This document shows, piece by piece, positions 34,333 through 42,145 of a DNA stretch of 64,000 bases. This DNA is from Gordonia liuliyuniae (GTDB taxonomy: Bacteria; Actinomycetota; Actinomycetes; Mycobacteriales; Mycobacteriaceae). Below the pieces are notes generated by a model. That model did not search any database. It saw only the letters and a list, made by a program, of their open reading frames with translations, and had not been told where the DNA came from. Location: NCBI RefSeq assembly GCF_021739025.1, contig NZ_JAKKOT010000003.1, forward strand, positions 682,001 through 746,000, written 5' to 3'. A program made the translations under genes and the position numbers. The stretch's first letter is position 1. Every line of letters begins with the position of its first letter.

Positions 34333-35472
34333 ATGCGACGCACCCTATTCGACACCGAACACGACGCCTTCCGTGAGTCGGTTCGCGCCTTCCTGCTCAA
34401 AGAGGCTGTGCCACGTACTGCGGAATGGGAGGCGGCCGGCCTTGTCGACCGCTCCTTCTGGTCCGCCGCCGCAGCGCAGGGGCTGGTCGCCTTCTCCGCG
34501 CCTGAGGAGTTCGGCGGGGCGGGTCTGCGCGACTTCCGATTCAACGCGGTCCTCAACGAGGAGATCGTCCGAGTCGGCGCGGTCGGTGACGGCTTCTCGC
34601 TCACCAACGACATCGTCCTGCCGTACTACCTGGACATCGCGACGCCCGAACAGCAGGCGCGGTGGATCCCGGGGATCACGGCCGGACGGACCGTCATTGC
34701 CATCGCGATGTCCGAGCCAGGGACAGGCTCCGATCTGCGCGCGATCGCCACGACTGCGACCCGCGAGTCCGGTGGGTGGCGACTGAACGGCTCGAAGACC
34801 TTCATCACCAGCGGAATCCAGGCCGACCTCGTGATCGTCGCCGCGCGCATCCCCGAGTCGGACGGCGGGGGACTCGGGCTGTTCGTCGTCGCCGACGGCC
34901 AGGACGGATTCGTCAAGGGCCGCAAGCTCGAGAAGATCGGCAGGCGCGCACAGGACACCGCCGAACTGTTCTTCGCCGACGTCTTCGTGCCCGACGACGA
35001 CGTGCTGGGCGACCCGGGCCGCGGGCTGCACTACATGATGGGGAACCTCGCACAGGAGCGGCTGTCGATGGCGGTGGTCGCGGTTGCGAGCGCGGAGCAC
35101 GCGGTCGACACCGCGATCGCCTACGCGACCGAGCGGAAGGCGTTCGGCAAGCCGATCGGCAGCTTCCAGGCCAACCGGTTCCGTTTCGCTGAACTGTCGA
35201 CCAAGACGTCGATCGCGCGGACGTACGTCGACCGCTGCATCGAGGCGACCAATGCCGGAGAGCTCACCGCGGCGGAGGCCGCGGGTGCCAAGTTCTGGAC
35301 CACGGAACTCGAATTCGAGGCCCTCGACGCCTGCCTGCAGATCCATGGCGGATACGGATACATGGAAGAGTTCGAGGTGGCCCGCCGTTGGCGGGACGCA
35401 CGGGTGCAGCGCATCTACGGCGGGACCAACGAGATCATGCGGGAGATCGTCGGGCGTTCGCTCGGCCTCTGA
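34333..35472 (+). CDS. Acyl-CoA dehydrogenase (second of a pair)
   Basis: A 379-residue acyl-CoA dehydrogenase with AMSEPGTGSDLRA, QERLSMAVVA, CLQIHGGYGYM and IYGGTNEIMREI. It starts one base after the previous stop, so the two are coupled. Both are full-length with the same motifs, unlike mycobacterial heteromeric pairs in which each subunit carries only part of the FAD site; two homotetramers are therefore as likely as a mixed enzyme. It converges on the racemase gene. Confidence 0.9.
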   Translation: MRRTLFDTEHDAFRESVRAFLLKEAVPRTAEWEAAGLVDRSFWSAAAAQGLVAFSAPEEFGGAGLRDFRFNAVLNEEIVRVGAVGDGFSLTNDIVLPYYLDIATPEQQARWIPGITAGRTVIAIAMSEPGTGSDLRAIATTATRESGGWRLNGSKTFITSGIQADLVIVAARIPESDGGGLGLFVVADGQDGFVKGRKLEKIGRRAQDTAELFFADVFVPDDDVLGDPGRGLHYMMGNLAQERLSMAVVAVASAEHAVDTAIAYATERKAFGKPIGSFQANRFRFAELSTKTSIARTYVDRCIEATNAGELTAAEAAGAKFWTTELEFEALDACLQIHGGYGYMEEFEVARRWRDARVQRIYGGTNEIMREIVGRSLGL

Positions 35473-35478
35473 GTTCGC

Positions 35479-36636
35479 TCAGCTGCCGGACACGACCCCG
35501 GCCGCGATCAGGTCGGCGACCTCGTCGTCGTTGAATCCGTTGTCAGACAGCACCTGCGTGCTGTCTGCGCCGGGGGAGCGACGGCGGGTCGGATACGTCG
35601 GCGGAGTGCCGTCGAACCGTGGCGCGGGAGCAGGCTGCACGACACCGTCGACGTCGACGAACGTTCCCCGCGCCCGGTGATGAGGGTGCTCGACGGCCTC
35701 GGCGAGCGGTAGGACCGGCGCGTAGCAGGTGTTCCGCCCCTCGAACGCGGCGTCCAACTCCGCGCGTGTTCGGGCTCCGACGGCCTCTGCGAGGAGGCGC
35801 CGAAACTCACCCCACCGAGTCCGGTCGAACTGGTTGTTCCTGACCTCGTCCGGCAGATCGAGGACATCGCACAGCTCGACCCAGAACGGGGCCTCGATTG
35901 CACCGATGCTCACCCAGTGGCCGTCCCTGGTCAGGTAGGTGTCATAGAAGAACGCGCCGGTGTCGAGCAAGTGAGTGCCCCGATCGTCCGAGAACTCACC
36001 CTCGGCACGGTACGAGTGCCACATGGCCATGAGTGCGGACACACCGTCGATCATCGCGGCGTCGAGCACGCGGCCGCCGCTGCCGCCACGTGCGGCGAGG
36101 ATGCCCGACACCATGCCGAAACCGAGCAGCATTCCGCCGCCGCCGAAGTCGCCGACCAGGTTGAGCGGTGGAACCGGCGGCTGGCCCTCCCGGCCGATCG
36201 CATGGAGCGCGCCGGCAAGAGCGATGTAGTTGATGTCATGACCGGGCATCGACGCCATCGGGCCGGTCTGGCCCCATCCAGTCATCCGCCCATACACCAG
36301 GTCGGGGTTGGCCGCCATGCAGTCGTCCGGGCCGATGCCGAGCCGTTCGGCCACGCCGGGCCGGAACGTCTCGATGAGGCCGTCGGCGCCCGCACACAGG
36401 CGGCGAACCACCTGAGCGCCGTCTGCGGACTTCAGGTCGACGGCGATATGGCGTCTGCTTCGGAACATGATGTCGTGACCGGAGACCGCCCACGGGTTGC
36501 CCCCGGGGCGATCCACGCAGATGACTTCTGCGCCGAGGTCGGCGAGCATCATCGCGGCGAACGGGCCCGGGCCGATACCCGCGAGTTCGATGATCCGGAC
36601 GCCGCCGAGCGGCGGCATCGCCGGCGCCGGTGTCAC
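35479..36636 (-). CDS. mcr: Alpha-methylacyl-CoA racemase (family III CoA-transferase fold)
   Basis: A 385-residue protein with the residues known for the mycobacterial racemase: His in MPGHDINY, Asp in NLVGDFGGGG and Glu in SIGAIEAPFW. It inverts the 2-methyl stereocentre of branched acyl-CoA esters so that beta-oxidation can continue. GTG 36636 overlaps the stop of the DUF2236 gene (GTGA), so they are translationally coupled. Its presence suggests a methyl-branched or isoprenoid-like substrate. Confidence 0.88.
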   Translation of the reverse strand: MTPAPAMPPLGGVRIIELAGIGPGPFAAMMLADLGAEVICVDRPGGNPWAVSGHDIMFRSRRHIAVDLKSADGAQVVRRLCAGADGLIETFRPGVAERLGIGPDDCMAANPDLVYGRMTGWGQTGPMASMPGHDINYIALAGALHAIGREGQPPVPPLNLVGDFGGGGMLLGFGMVSGILAARGGSGGRVLDAAMIDGVSALMAMWHSYRAEGEFSDDRGTHLLDTGAFFYDTYLTRDGHWVSIGAIEAPFWVELCDVLDLPDEVRNNQFDRTRWGEFRRLLAEAVGARTRAELDAAFEGRNTCYAPVLPLAEAVEHPHHRARGTFVDVDGVVQPAPAPRFDGTPPTYPTRRRSPGADSTQVLSDNGFNDDEVADLIAAGVVSGS

Positions 36637-37940
36637 GATCGCGTCACCACCGGCATGCCTCCCTTGTTCGCGGCGATGTCGGCGCCGACCTCTTCGGGGT
36701 TGGCCACTTCGTGGGCCGTTTCGCCGTTCGGCACGGCGATGGCGTCGTTGAAGTTGTGCAGGAGCGTGAACGCGGCCTTCTCGTCGTCGTGGGGCAGTGC
36801 CCGCTGTACGCGGTCGGCGACACGGATGAGGGGGCGGGCCGCCGGCAGAATGTGTCGCCACGGCGTCTTCTCCGCGCCGAGAGCGTCCATCACGTCGGTC
36901 GGCAGCCATTCGCGCAGCAGTCCATAGGCGAGCTTGAGTCGTCGCTCGTTCGTCATGACCTTGGCGATCGGTCCGGGCAGGACCTCGACGTCGCCCGGAG
37001 GGTGCTCGATGCTGAACTTGATCACCGATTCGACGACGTCGCGGCAGAGCTCGTCCGGCGGCAGCTCCAGCATGGTGTGCAGATCGGTCTTGCGGCGCGC
37101 ATCCTCGTAGTCGGTGTGCAGGATTTCCGGCGGCACACCGATCACATAGCCCACGTACCGGGCCAGTGCGAAGATGTCGTCGAGTTCGCGATCGGAGAAT
37201 CGGATACCCGACGCCTGCACGGCGTCGGTGAACTTGACGCCGAACTGGCCTGACTGCGTGACCATCGAATCCATGTTGTTGATCGGGATGCCCCACCCGG
37301 CCCAGTCCCAGGCGTCGGAGTGGCTGAGGCTGTGGCGTACTGCGGCGTGGATCATCCGGACCTTGGCGGTGAGACGGAAGCCCTCTTCGAAACGCTGCAT
37401 GCCGCCCGGCGTGTAGGCGGCGACCACGTAACGGAAACTCTCGACCAGTCGCGTGCCGACCTTGTCTGCCTTGCGGAGGCGGCCGCTGAACAAGACCGGT
37501 CGCGTCGCGCTGTACATCGAGAAGCCGCCCGCAATGGTCGACCACGCGAGGATCGGCTGCACGATCATGCCCGCGCGCCAGAACGCGACGGCTCCGCGGT
37601 AGAGCTGGTCGAAGTCGACCCAGTCGGGCACGGTCTCCATCTGCTCGAACAACGCTGCGACGGCGGGGGTCACATCGTCCAACGCGTCGAGGCCGTGTTC
37701 GATGGCGGTGTCGAAAGTCCGCCAGTTCATCGAGTTGCTCTTGTCCTTGAAGTCGAGCATCGCACGGTACGCGTAGTCGTCGCCGAGAAGCGCGTGATCG
37801 GTGATCTTCTCGACCATCGGGCGGCCGTACATGGCGATCGCCCTGTCGACATTGTTCATCCGGCCGAGTTCGAAGCCTCTCGGCAGCCCCTCGGGTACGT
37901 CGAGATCGCCGTGGAAGGTCAGTGGTTCGGTGATGGTCAT
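36633..37940 (-). CDS. DUF2236 / MpaB-Lcp-like oxygenase family protein
   Basis: A 435-residue member of the DUF2236 family, related to latex-clearing protein Lcp. The segment RLTAKVRMIHAAVRHS matches the family's conserved heme-pocket pattern with an invariant His. Members are b-type heme enzymes, and Lcp cleaves polyisoprene (family knowledge). No Tat or Sec signal is visible at the N-terminus, so it is probably cytosolic, unlike Lcp. AGGAGG precedes ATG 37940. It is the first gene of a two-gene operon with the racemase and divergent from the nitroreductase gene, with two family C operators in the gap. Confidence 0.82.
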   Translation of the reverse strand: MTITEPLTFHGDLDVPEGLPRGFELGRMNNVDRAIAMYGRPMVEKITDHALLGDDYAYRAMLDFKDKSNSMNWRTFDTAIEHGLDALDDVTPAVAALFEQMETVPDWVDFDQLYRGAVAFWRAGMIVQPILAWSTIAGGFSMYSATRPVLFSGRLRKADKVGTRLVESFRYVVAAYTPGGMQRFEEGFRLTAKVRMIHAAVRHSLSHSDAWDWAGWGIPINNMDSMVTQSGQFGVKFTDAVQASGIRFSDRELDDIFALARYVGYVIGVPPEILHTDYEDARRKTDLHTMLELPPDELCRDVVESVIKFSIEHPPGDVEVLPGPIAKVMTNERRLKLAYGLLREWLPTDVMDALGAEKTPWRHILPAARPLIRVADRVQRALPHDDEKAAFTLLHNFNDAIAVPNGETAHEVANPEEVGADIAANKGGMPVVTRS

Positions 37941-38004
37941 GAGCGGGTTCCTCCTGTGCTCGATCGAGATTCTGTGACGGGCATTACAGCCAGGGTAGAC
38001 CGAG

Positions 38005-38034
38005 CCGAACACTATGTCTACACTCAGTGTCTGG
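38005..38034. promoter_or_regulatory. Family C operators 3 and 4 (overlapping) in a divergent gap
   Basis: CCGAAC-N5-GTCTAC (38005-38021) and CTACAC-N5-GTCTGG (38018-38034) overlap by four bases. They lie between the DUF2236-racemase operon (minus) and the nitroreductase-hydrolase genes (plus), so one protein assembly could control both sides. Confidence 0.58.
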
Positions 38035-38076
38035 CCAGATGTTCGGCGATTTGTCTTTTCAGTGACAGGAGACCCC

Positions 38077-38769
38077 ATGACTTCCGATTCCGACGATGCC
38101 GCGACCGCCACGCTCGAACGGTTGCTCTCCACCAGGTGGAGCTGCCGGGCCTTCGGTCCTGACCCGGTGCCGCGCACGGAGATCGAGCGCGTGCTCGACA
38201 TCGCCCGCCGGACGCCGTCGTGGTGCAACACCCAGCCGTGGCATGTGCACATCGCGTCCGGTCGGCGGACGCACGAACTGCGCGCTGCACTCGCCGCTGC
38301 GCTCGCCGACGGACCGGCGGAGAACGCTGATCTCCCGTTTCCGTCCTCCTATGAGGGCGTGTATCGCGACCGCAGGCGCGCTAGTGGGTGGCAGCTGTAC
38401 GAGAGCCTCGGGATCGAGAAGGGCGATCGCGCCGCCTCGGCACAGCAGACGCTGCGGAACTTCGACTTCTTCGACGCTCCCCACGTCGCGATCGTGACCA
38501 CCGATCGCGACCTGGGCACCTATGGTGCGGTGGACTGCGGGCTTTTCGTCAACAACTTCCTGCTCGCCGCCCACAGCCGGGGGATCGCGAGCATTCCGCA
38601 GGCGGCGCTCGCCGCCCAGGCTCCCGTGCTGCGGGAGTTCTTCGATCTGCCCGACGACCGGCTCGTCGTCGTCGGGATCTCGTTCGGATACGCCGATGAC
38701 GATCACGCTGCCAACGGCTACCGGACCGACCGCCAGAGCATCGCCGACGTCGCGACGTTCGTCGGATGA
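38077..38769 (+). CDS. Nitroreductase-family flavoprotein
   Basis: A 230-residue FMN-binding nitroreductase-fold protein; STRWSCRAF and RRTPSWCNTQPWH form the N-terminal FMN site and GIASIPQAAL the later loop. Members reduce quinones, nitro groups, enones or other electrophiles with NAD(P)H. AGGAG lies before ATG 38077. An alpha/beta hydrolase gene follows. The physiological substrate in this pathway is unknown; an enone or quinone intermediate is possible. Confidence 0.85.
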   Translation: MTSDSDDAATATLERLLSTRWSCRAFGPDPVPRTEIERVLDIARRTPSWCNTQPWHVHIASGRRTHELRAALAAALADGPAENADLPFPSSYEGVYRDRRRASGWQLYESLGIEKGDRAASAQQTLRNFDFFDAPHVAIVTTDRDLGTYGAVDCGLFVNNFLLAAHSRGIASIPQAALAAQAPVLREFFDLPDDRLVVVGISFGYADDDHAANGYRTDRQSIADVATFVG

Positions 38770-38836
38770 CGAGCGCTCGCCCGGTAGGCGCAGCGTCAGA
38801 TTGTCACCACCGCCGGATTGATATGAGGGAGAACTC

Positions 38837-39649
38837 ATGACCGCTCGACTGATTGCCGTCTCGACCGGCGTCGGCATCAACATCCGTGACGTGGGGGACG
38901 GGCCGCCCGTCCTGTTCGTGCACGGGTGGAGCCTGTCCGGCGAAGTGTGGGACCGTCAGCTGCGGATCGTCGCCGAAGCCGGCTACCGCGCGATCGCGAT
39001 GGACCAGCGCGGCCACGGCGCGTCGGATGCACCGATGTCCGGATACTCGATCACCGATCTGACAGCGGACGCGATCGGGGTGCTCGACGCGCTCGGCATC
39101 TCTTCGGCGGTCATCGTCGGATGGTCGTTGGGCGGCATGGTCGCGCTGCGAGCCGCGCACGAGCATCCCGACCGCGTCGACGCTGTCGTCATGGTGGCAT
39201 CCAATGGTGTCGCCGCTTCCCGCACGGAGTCCTTCCCCTTCGGGGTGCCCGCGGCGGGGCCACTCGAACAGATCCTCTCCGCTGAGCATGACAATCGGAT
39301 TCTATTGCGGCGCAGTGCAGTCGGCGACCCGTTCAAGAATCCTCCGGAGCCTGCGGTCTTGGACTGGCTTCATCGCATCTCCCTGCAGACGCCGAGTTGG
39401 GCGGGGCGTGCGGCCATGCGGACTCTGATGTGCACCGATCAGACCCATGTGCTCGATGGACTGGCGGTCCCCGTCACTGCTCTCATCGGCACTGCCGATC
39501 CGGCGCTGTCCGTTCGCGGTGCGCGATGGGTCGCCGACCAGGCCGGCGGACAGCTCGTCGAATTCGACTGCGGGCACTACCCGATGCTCGAATGTGCCGA
39601 CGAGTTCGACGACGCACTACTGGCGGTGTTGGCGGGACCTTCGGCCTGA
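38837..39649 (+). CDS. Alpha/beta-fold hydrolase
   Basis: A 270-residue hydrolase with FVHGWSLSG, the nucleophile elbow GWSLGGM, an acid in GTADPALS and the catalytic His in CGHYPML. The layout resembles small esterases, lactonases and non-heme haloperoxidases. AGGGAGAA precedes the ATG. It lies 67 bases after the nitroreductase and 59 bases before the tandem TetR gene. Ester or lactone hydrolysis after Baeyer-Villiger oxidation is a reasonable but unproven role. Confidence 0.85.
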   Translation: MTARLIAVSTGVGINIRDVGDGPPVLFVHGWSLSGEVWDRQLRIVAEAGYRAIAMDQRGHGASDAPMSGYSITDLTADAIGVLDALGISSAVIVGWSLGGMVALRAAHEHPDRVDAVVMVASNGVAASRTESFPFGVPAAGPLEQILSAEHDNRILLRRSAVGDPFKNPPEPAVLDWLHRISLQTPSWAGRAAMRTLMCTDQTHVLDGLAVPVTALIGTADPALSVRGARWVADQAGGQLVEFDCGHYPMLECADEFDDALLAVLAGPSA

Positions 39650-39670
39650 TTAAAAATGAGACCGCCAGCC

Positions 39671-39687
39671 TAAGACGCAGTGTCTTA
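39671..39687. promoter_or_regulatory. Family C operator 5 (putative autoregulatory site)
   Basis: TAAGAC and GTCTTA are exact inverted half-sites with 5 bases between (GCAGT). It lies 21 bases before the ATG of the tandem TetR gene, which makes that protein the best candidate for the family C regulator. Confidence 0.62.
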
Positions 39688-39708
39688 ACATCGTGTACGA
39701 TCGGACGA

Positions 39709-41022
39709 ATGACTCAGAGGTCCTTTGCCCGGCGTCGGCCACGTGAGTTCGACGGTACGAGCCAGGCCGAGCAGGCCGTCTTCGATGCGACTGAGCGTCT
39801 GCTCCTGGATACCTCGCTGCAGGACCTGACGGTCGCCCAGATACTGCCGGCCGCCGGGCTCTCCCGAGCCAACTTCTACCACTACTTCGCCAGCAAGCAC
39901 GACGTTCTCGTCGCACTCGTCGGGCGAATGTTCGACGAGTCGTACAGCGACGACGCACCGTGGTCGAGCGCGCCCGGGCGTGACCGCGCCCGGCAAATGG
40001 GGTCGTCGCTCGCGAGCACACTCGACATGTGGTCTCAGCACGGTGCCGTCATCGGTGCCGTCATCGAGCACATGCACAGTCAGCCCGCCGTCGGCTCCGC
40101 GTGGCAGAAGATGTTCTCCCGTTTCGTGGACACGGTGGCCGAACAGATCCGTTACGAGCGGGACTCGGGTCGCGCACCCGACGGAGCGCCCGCCGATATG
40201 CTCGCGTCGTTGCTGGTCGGCGCGACCGAGCGCACGTTCTACGTCAGCACTCGAGAGCTGGACCCGCGACTGTCCGATATCGACGACATCGCGGCCTCGC
40301 TGCGGGCGCTCAACGAGGCGGCCATTTACGGTGGCCGGGCCGCGACGGACGTCGACGGCGCCGACCCGGCAGCGCCTGCGGTTCCAGTCCGACTCCCGAC
40401 GCCCGCCCCGGTCGAAGACGGACTGGAATCCGAGACACCGCGAGCTATCCTGCAGGCCATGCGTGAACTCCTCGTGGACCGAACGCTCGCGGAGCTGAGC
40501 GTGGCGAAGGTGCTGGCGAAGGCCGGGACGTCCCGCGCGTCGTTCTACTTCTACTTCCGCAGCAAAGAGGACGCGTTCGTGTCGCTGTTCCGGCAGGCCG
40601 CGGTCGGCATCGTCGCCGGTCTTCAGGGCTTGGCAGACATCGATCGCTCCGATCCCGCCGAACTGATCGGGCAGGTGGGGCAGTGGCTCAACCTGGAGGG
40701 CTTCACCGGGCCGATCATCCGAAACGCCGTTCACGAGTGGCCGCGACTGCCGGAACTGCGGTCGGAGTACCTGACCGCGATGAACGCGATGGAGTCGACA
40801 CTTGAGGCGATCATCGAGACCGACCGCGCGCGCGGGCTCGCACCCGCGGGTCCGCCTGCACCGCAGTTCGCGGCGACGGTGCTCTGGGCGATCGAACGGG
40901 CGGTCGCGGGGGCGCTTGCGGGCGAAGAACGCCTCGACGATCTCCCTGCGGTGACCGAGATGGTCGGCTCCGTTCTGTACGCGGCGATCTACGGCCGACG
41001 GGTGGAAGTTGGCGACGCCTGA
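39709..41022 (+). CDS. Tandem TetR regulator (two TetR units in one chain)
   Basis: A 437-residue protein that contains two complete TetR-type halves. The first helix-turn-helix is around residues 20-65 (AQILPAAGLSRANFYHYF); the second, around residues 250-295, reads AKVLAKAGTSRASFYFYF. Each is followed by a helical ligand-domain-like segment. Ordinary TetR proteins are about 200 residues and dimerise to read a palindrome; here one chain could do this. ATG 39709 is chosen because the upstream open frame overlaps the hydrolase gene, and a palindrome sits just before this ATG. Target assignment is inference. Confidence 0.88.
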   Translation: MTQRSFARRRPREFDGTSQAEQAVFDATERLLLDTSLQDLTVAQILPAAGLSRANFYHYFASKHDVLVALVGRMFDESYSDDAPWSSAPGRDRARQMGSSLASTLDMWSQHGAVIGAVIEHMHSQPAVGSAWQKMFSRFVDTVAEQIRYERDSGRAPDGAPADMLASLLVGATERTFYVSTRELDPRLSDIDDIAASLRALNEAAIYGGRAATDVDGADPAAPAVPVRLPTPAPVEDGLESETPRAILQAMRELLVDRTLAELSVAKVLAKAGTSRASFYFYFRSKEDAFVSLFRQAAVGIVAGLQGLADIDRSDPAELIGQVGQWLNLEGFTGPIIRNAVHEWPRLPELRSEYLTAMNAMESTLEAIIETDRARGLAPAGPPAPQFAATVLWAIERAVAGALAGEERLDDLPAVTEMVGSVLYAAIYGRRVEVGDA

Positions 41023-41037
41023 CGGCCGGCTCGACCG

Positions 41038-41850
41038 TCAGCGGCCGGTAAACACCGGCGGCCGTCGTTGCGTGAACGCCGCGACGCCCTCCCGGAAGTC
41101 GGCGGCGTCGACGAGGGAAGTCTGTCCCGCGACTTCGGTCTCGAAGGCCGCGTCGAGTCGACCGAGCAGCGCCGTGTTCAGACTACGTTTGGTCGCGGCG
41201 AACGCGGCCGTCGGTCCGGCGGCGAGTGCTTCCGCTAGCGCGGAGGCGTGCGCGTCCAGTTCGTCGTCGGGCACCACCTCGTCGACCATGCCCCACAGTC
41301 GGGCGGTGGCCGCGTCGACCTTGGTGCCGAGCATCGCCATACGGGTCGCCCGACCGATGCCGATCCGTGCGCCGATCAACAGCGACGCGCCGCCGTCGAG
41401 CGTCAGTCCGACCTTGGCGAAGGCGAGCGAGAACCACGCGGACTCGGCAGCGACGACCTGATCGCAGGCCATCGCCAACGCGCAGCCGAGCCCGACCGCC
41501 GAACCATTCACCGCAGCGATTACCGGCTTGTCCATGGTGCGAAGTGCGCGGACTGTCGGGTTGTACCGCATTCGGAGTTCTTCTTCGGTTCGCGGGGCGA
41601 GTCTCGTGCCGGAGTCGAGGTCGTCCAACGAGATGTCGGCGCCCGCGGAGAACATGCGGCCACGGCCGGTCAACACGACGCACCGCACCGCGTCGTCGTG
41701 AGCGGCGTCGTCGACTGCCGCCCGGAGAGATTCCTGTAACTGCAGGTCAAAAGCGTTGAGTGCGGCTGGTCGATTCAAGATCAGCTGGCGGACGGCGCCG
41801 GTCTGCGCAATGTCGAGCACGTCGCTCTGCGACGAATATTCGGTAATCAC
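41038..41850 (-). CDS. Enoyl-CoA hydratase/isomerase (crotonase family)
   Basis: A 270-residue crotonase with GRMFSAGADISL (oxyanion hole) and AKVGLTLDGGAS. The second region has Asp rather than Glu at one usual acid position, so isomerase or another crotonase activity is as likely as hydration. The start is GTG 41850. A family C palindrome lies at 41866-41882, with TATGGA as a minus-strand -10 fourteen bases before the start. It converges on the tandem TetR gene. Confidence 0.85.
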   Translation of the reverse strand: MITEYSSQSDVLDIAQTGAVRQLILNRPAALNAFDLQLQESLRAAVDDAAHDDAVRCVVLTGRGRMFSAGADISLDDLDSGTRLAPRTEEELRMRYNPTVRALRTMDKPVIAAVNGSAVGLGCALAMACDQVVAAESAWFSLAFAKVGLTLDGGASLLIGARIGIGRATRMAMLGTKVDAATARLWGMVDEVVPDDELDAHASALAEALAAGPTAAFAATKRSLNTALLGRLDAAFETEVAGQTSLVDAADFREGVAAFTQRRPPVFTGR

Positions 41851-41865
41851 GACTACGACGGTAGT

Positions 41866-41882
41866 CCATACAACATGTCTGT
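41866..41882. promoter_or_regulatory. Family C operator 6
   Basis: CCATAC and GTCTGT with 5 bases between (AACAT), overlapping the putative -10 of the crotonase gene transcribed to the left. Confidence 0.58.
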
Positions 41883-41915
41883 ACTTGATGTATATCCACT
41901 GCTGACAAAAGACGC

Positions 41916-41948
41916 TTGACGTCTCATGTAAACCTATCTACTGTAGGT
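41916..41948 (+). promoter_or_regulatory. Promoter with overlapping family A operator site 9
   Basis: TTGACG (41916-41921), a 17-base spacer and TACTGT (41939-41944). The family A site ACCTAT-N5-GTAGGT (41932-41948) covers the -10. The upstream module from GCTGACAAA to CTCATGT is shared with the promoter at 2316-2344. It drives the aldehyde dehydrogenase at 42146 and possibly the mce genes behind it. Confidence 0.65.
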
Positions 41949-42015
41949 GAGCGTGGTGCTGTGGATCACAGTTAGACAGGCAGTGAGGCGATCCCTCTTG
42001 GAGCCACGTCAGTGA

Positions 42016-42045
42016 TTGACATCACGTCTGAACACTATGTATGCT
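42016..42045 (+). promoter_or_regulatory. Second promoter with overlapping family C operator 7
   Basis: TTGACA (42016-42021), an 18-base spacer and TATGCT (42040-42045). The family C site CTGAAC-N5-GTATGC (42028-42044) overlaps the -10. It lies about 70 bases downstream of the family A promoter and serves the same gene, leaving a leader of about 95 bases. Confidence 0.62.
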
Positions 42046-42145
42046 CATCCCGTTCAGTAGAGCGGAATCGCAGATCTAGCCCACCGACTGCGGAGAGCCG
42101 AATTCCGAGAACTCTGCCCCGTACGCCCGATGTCAGGAGTCCCCG

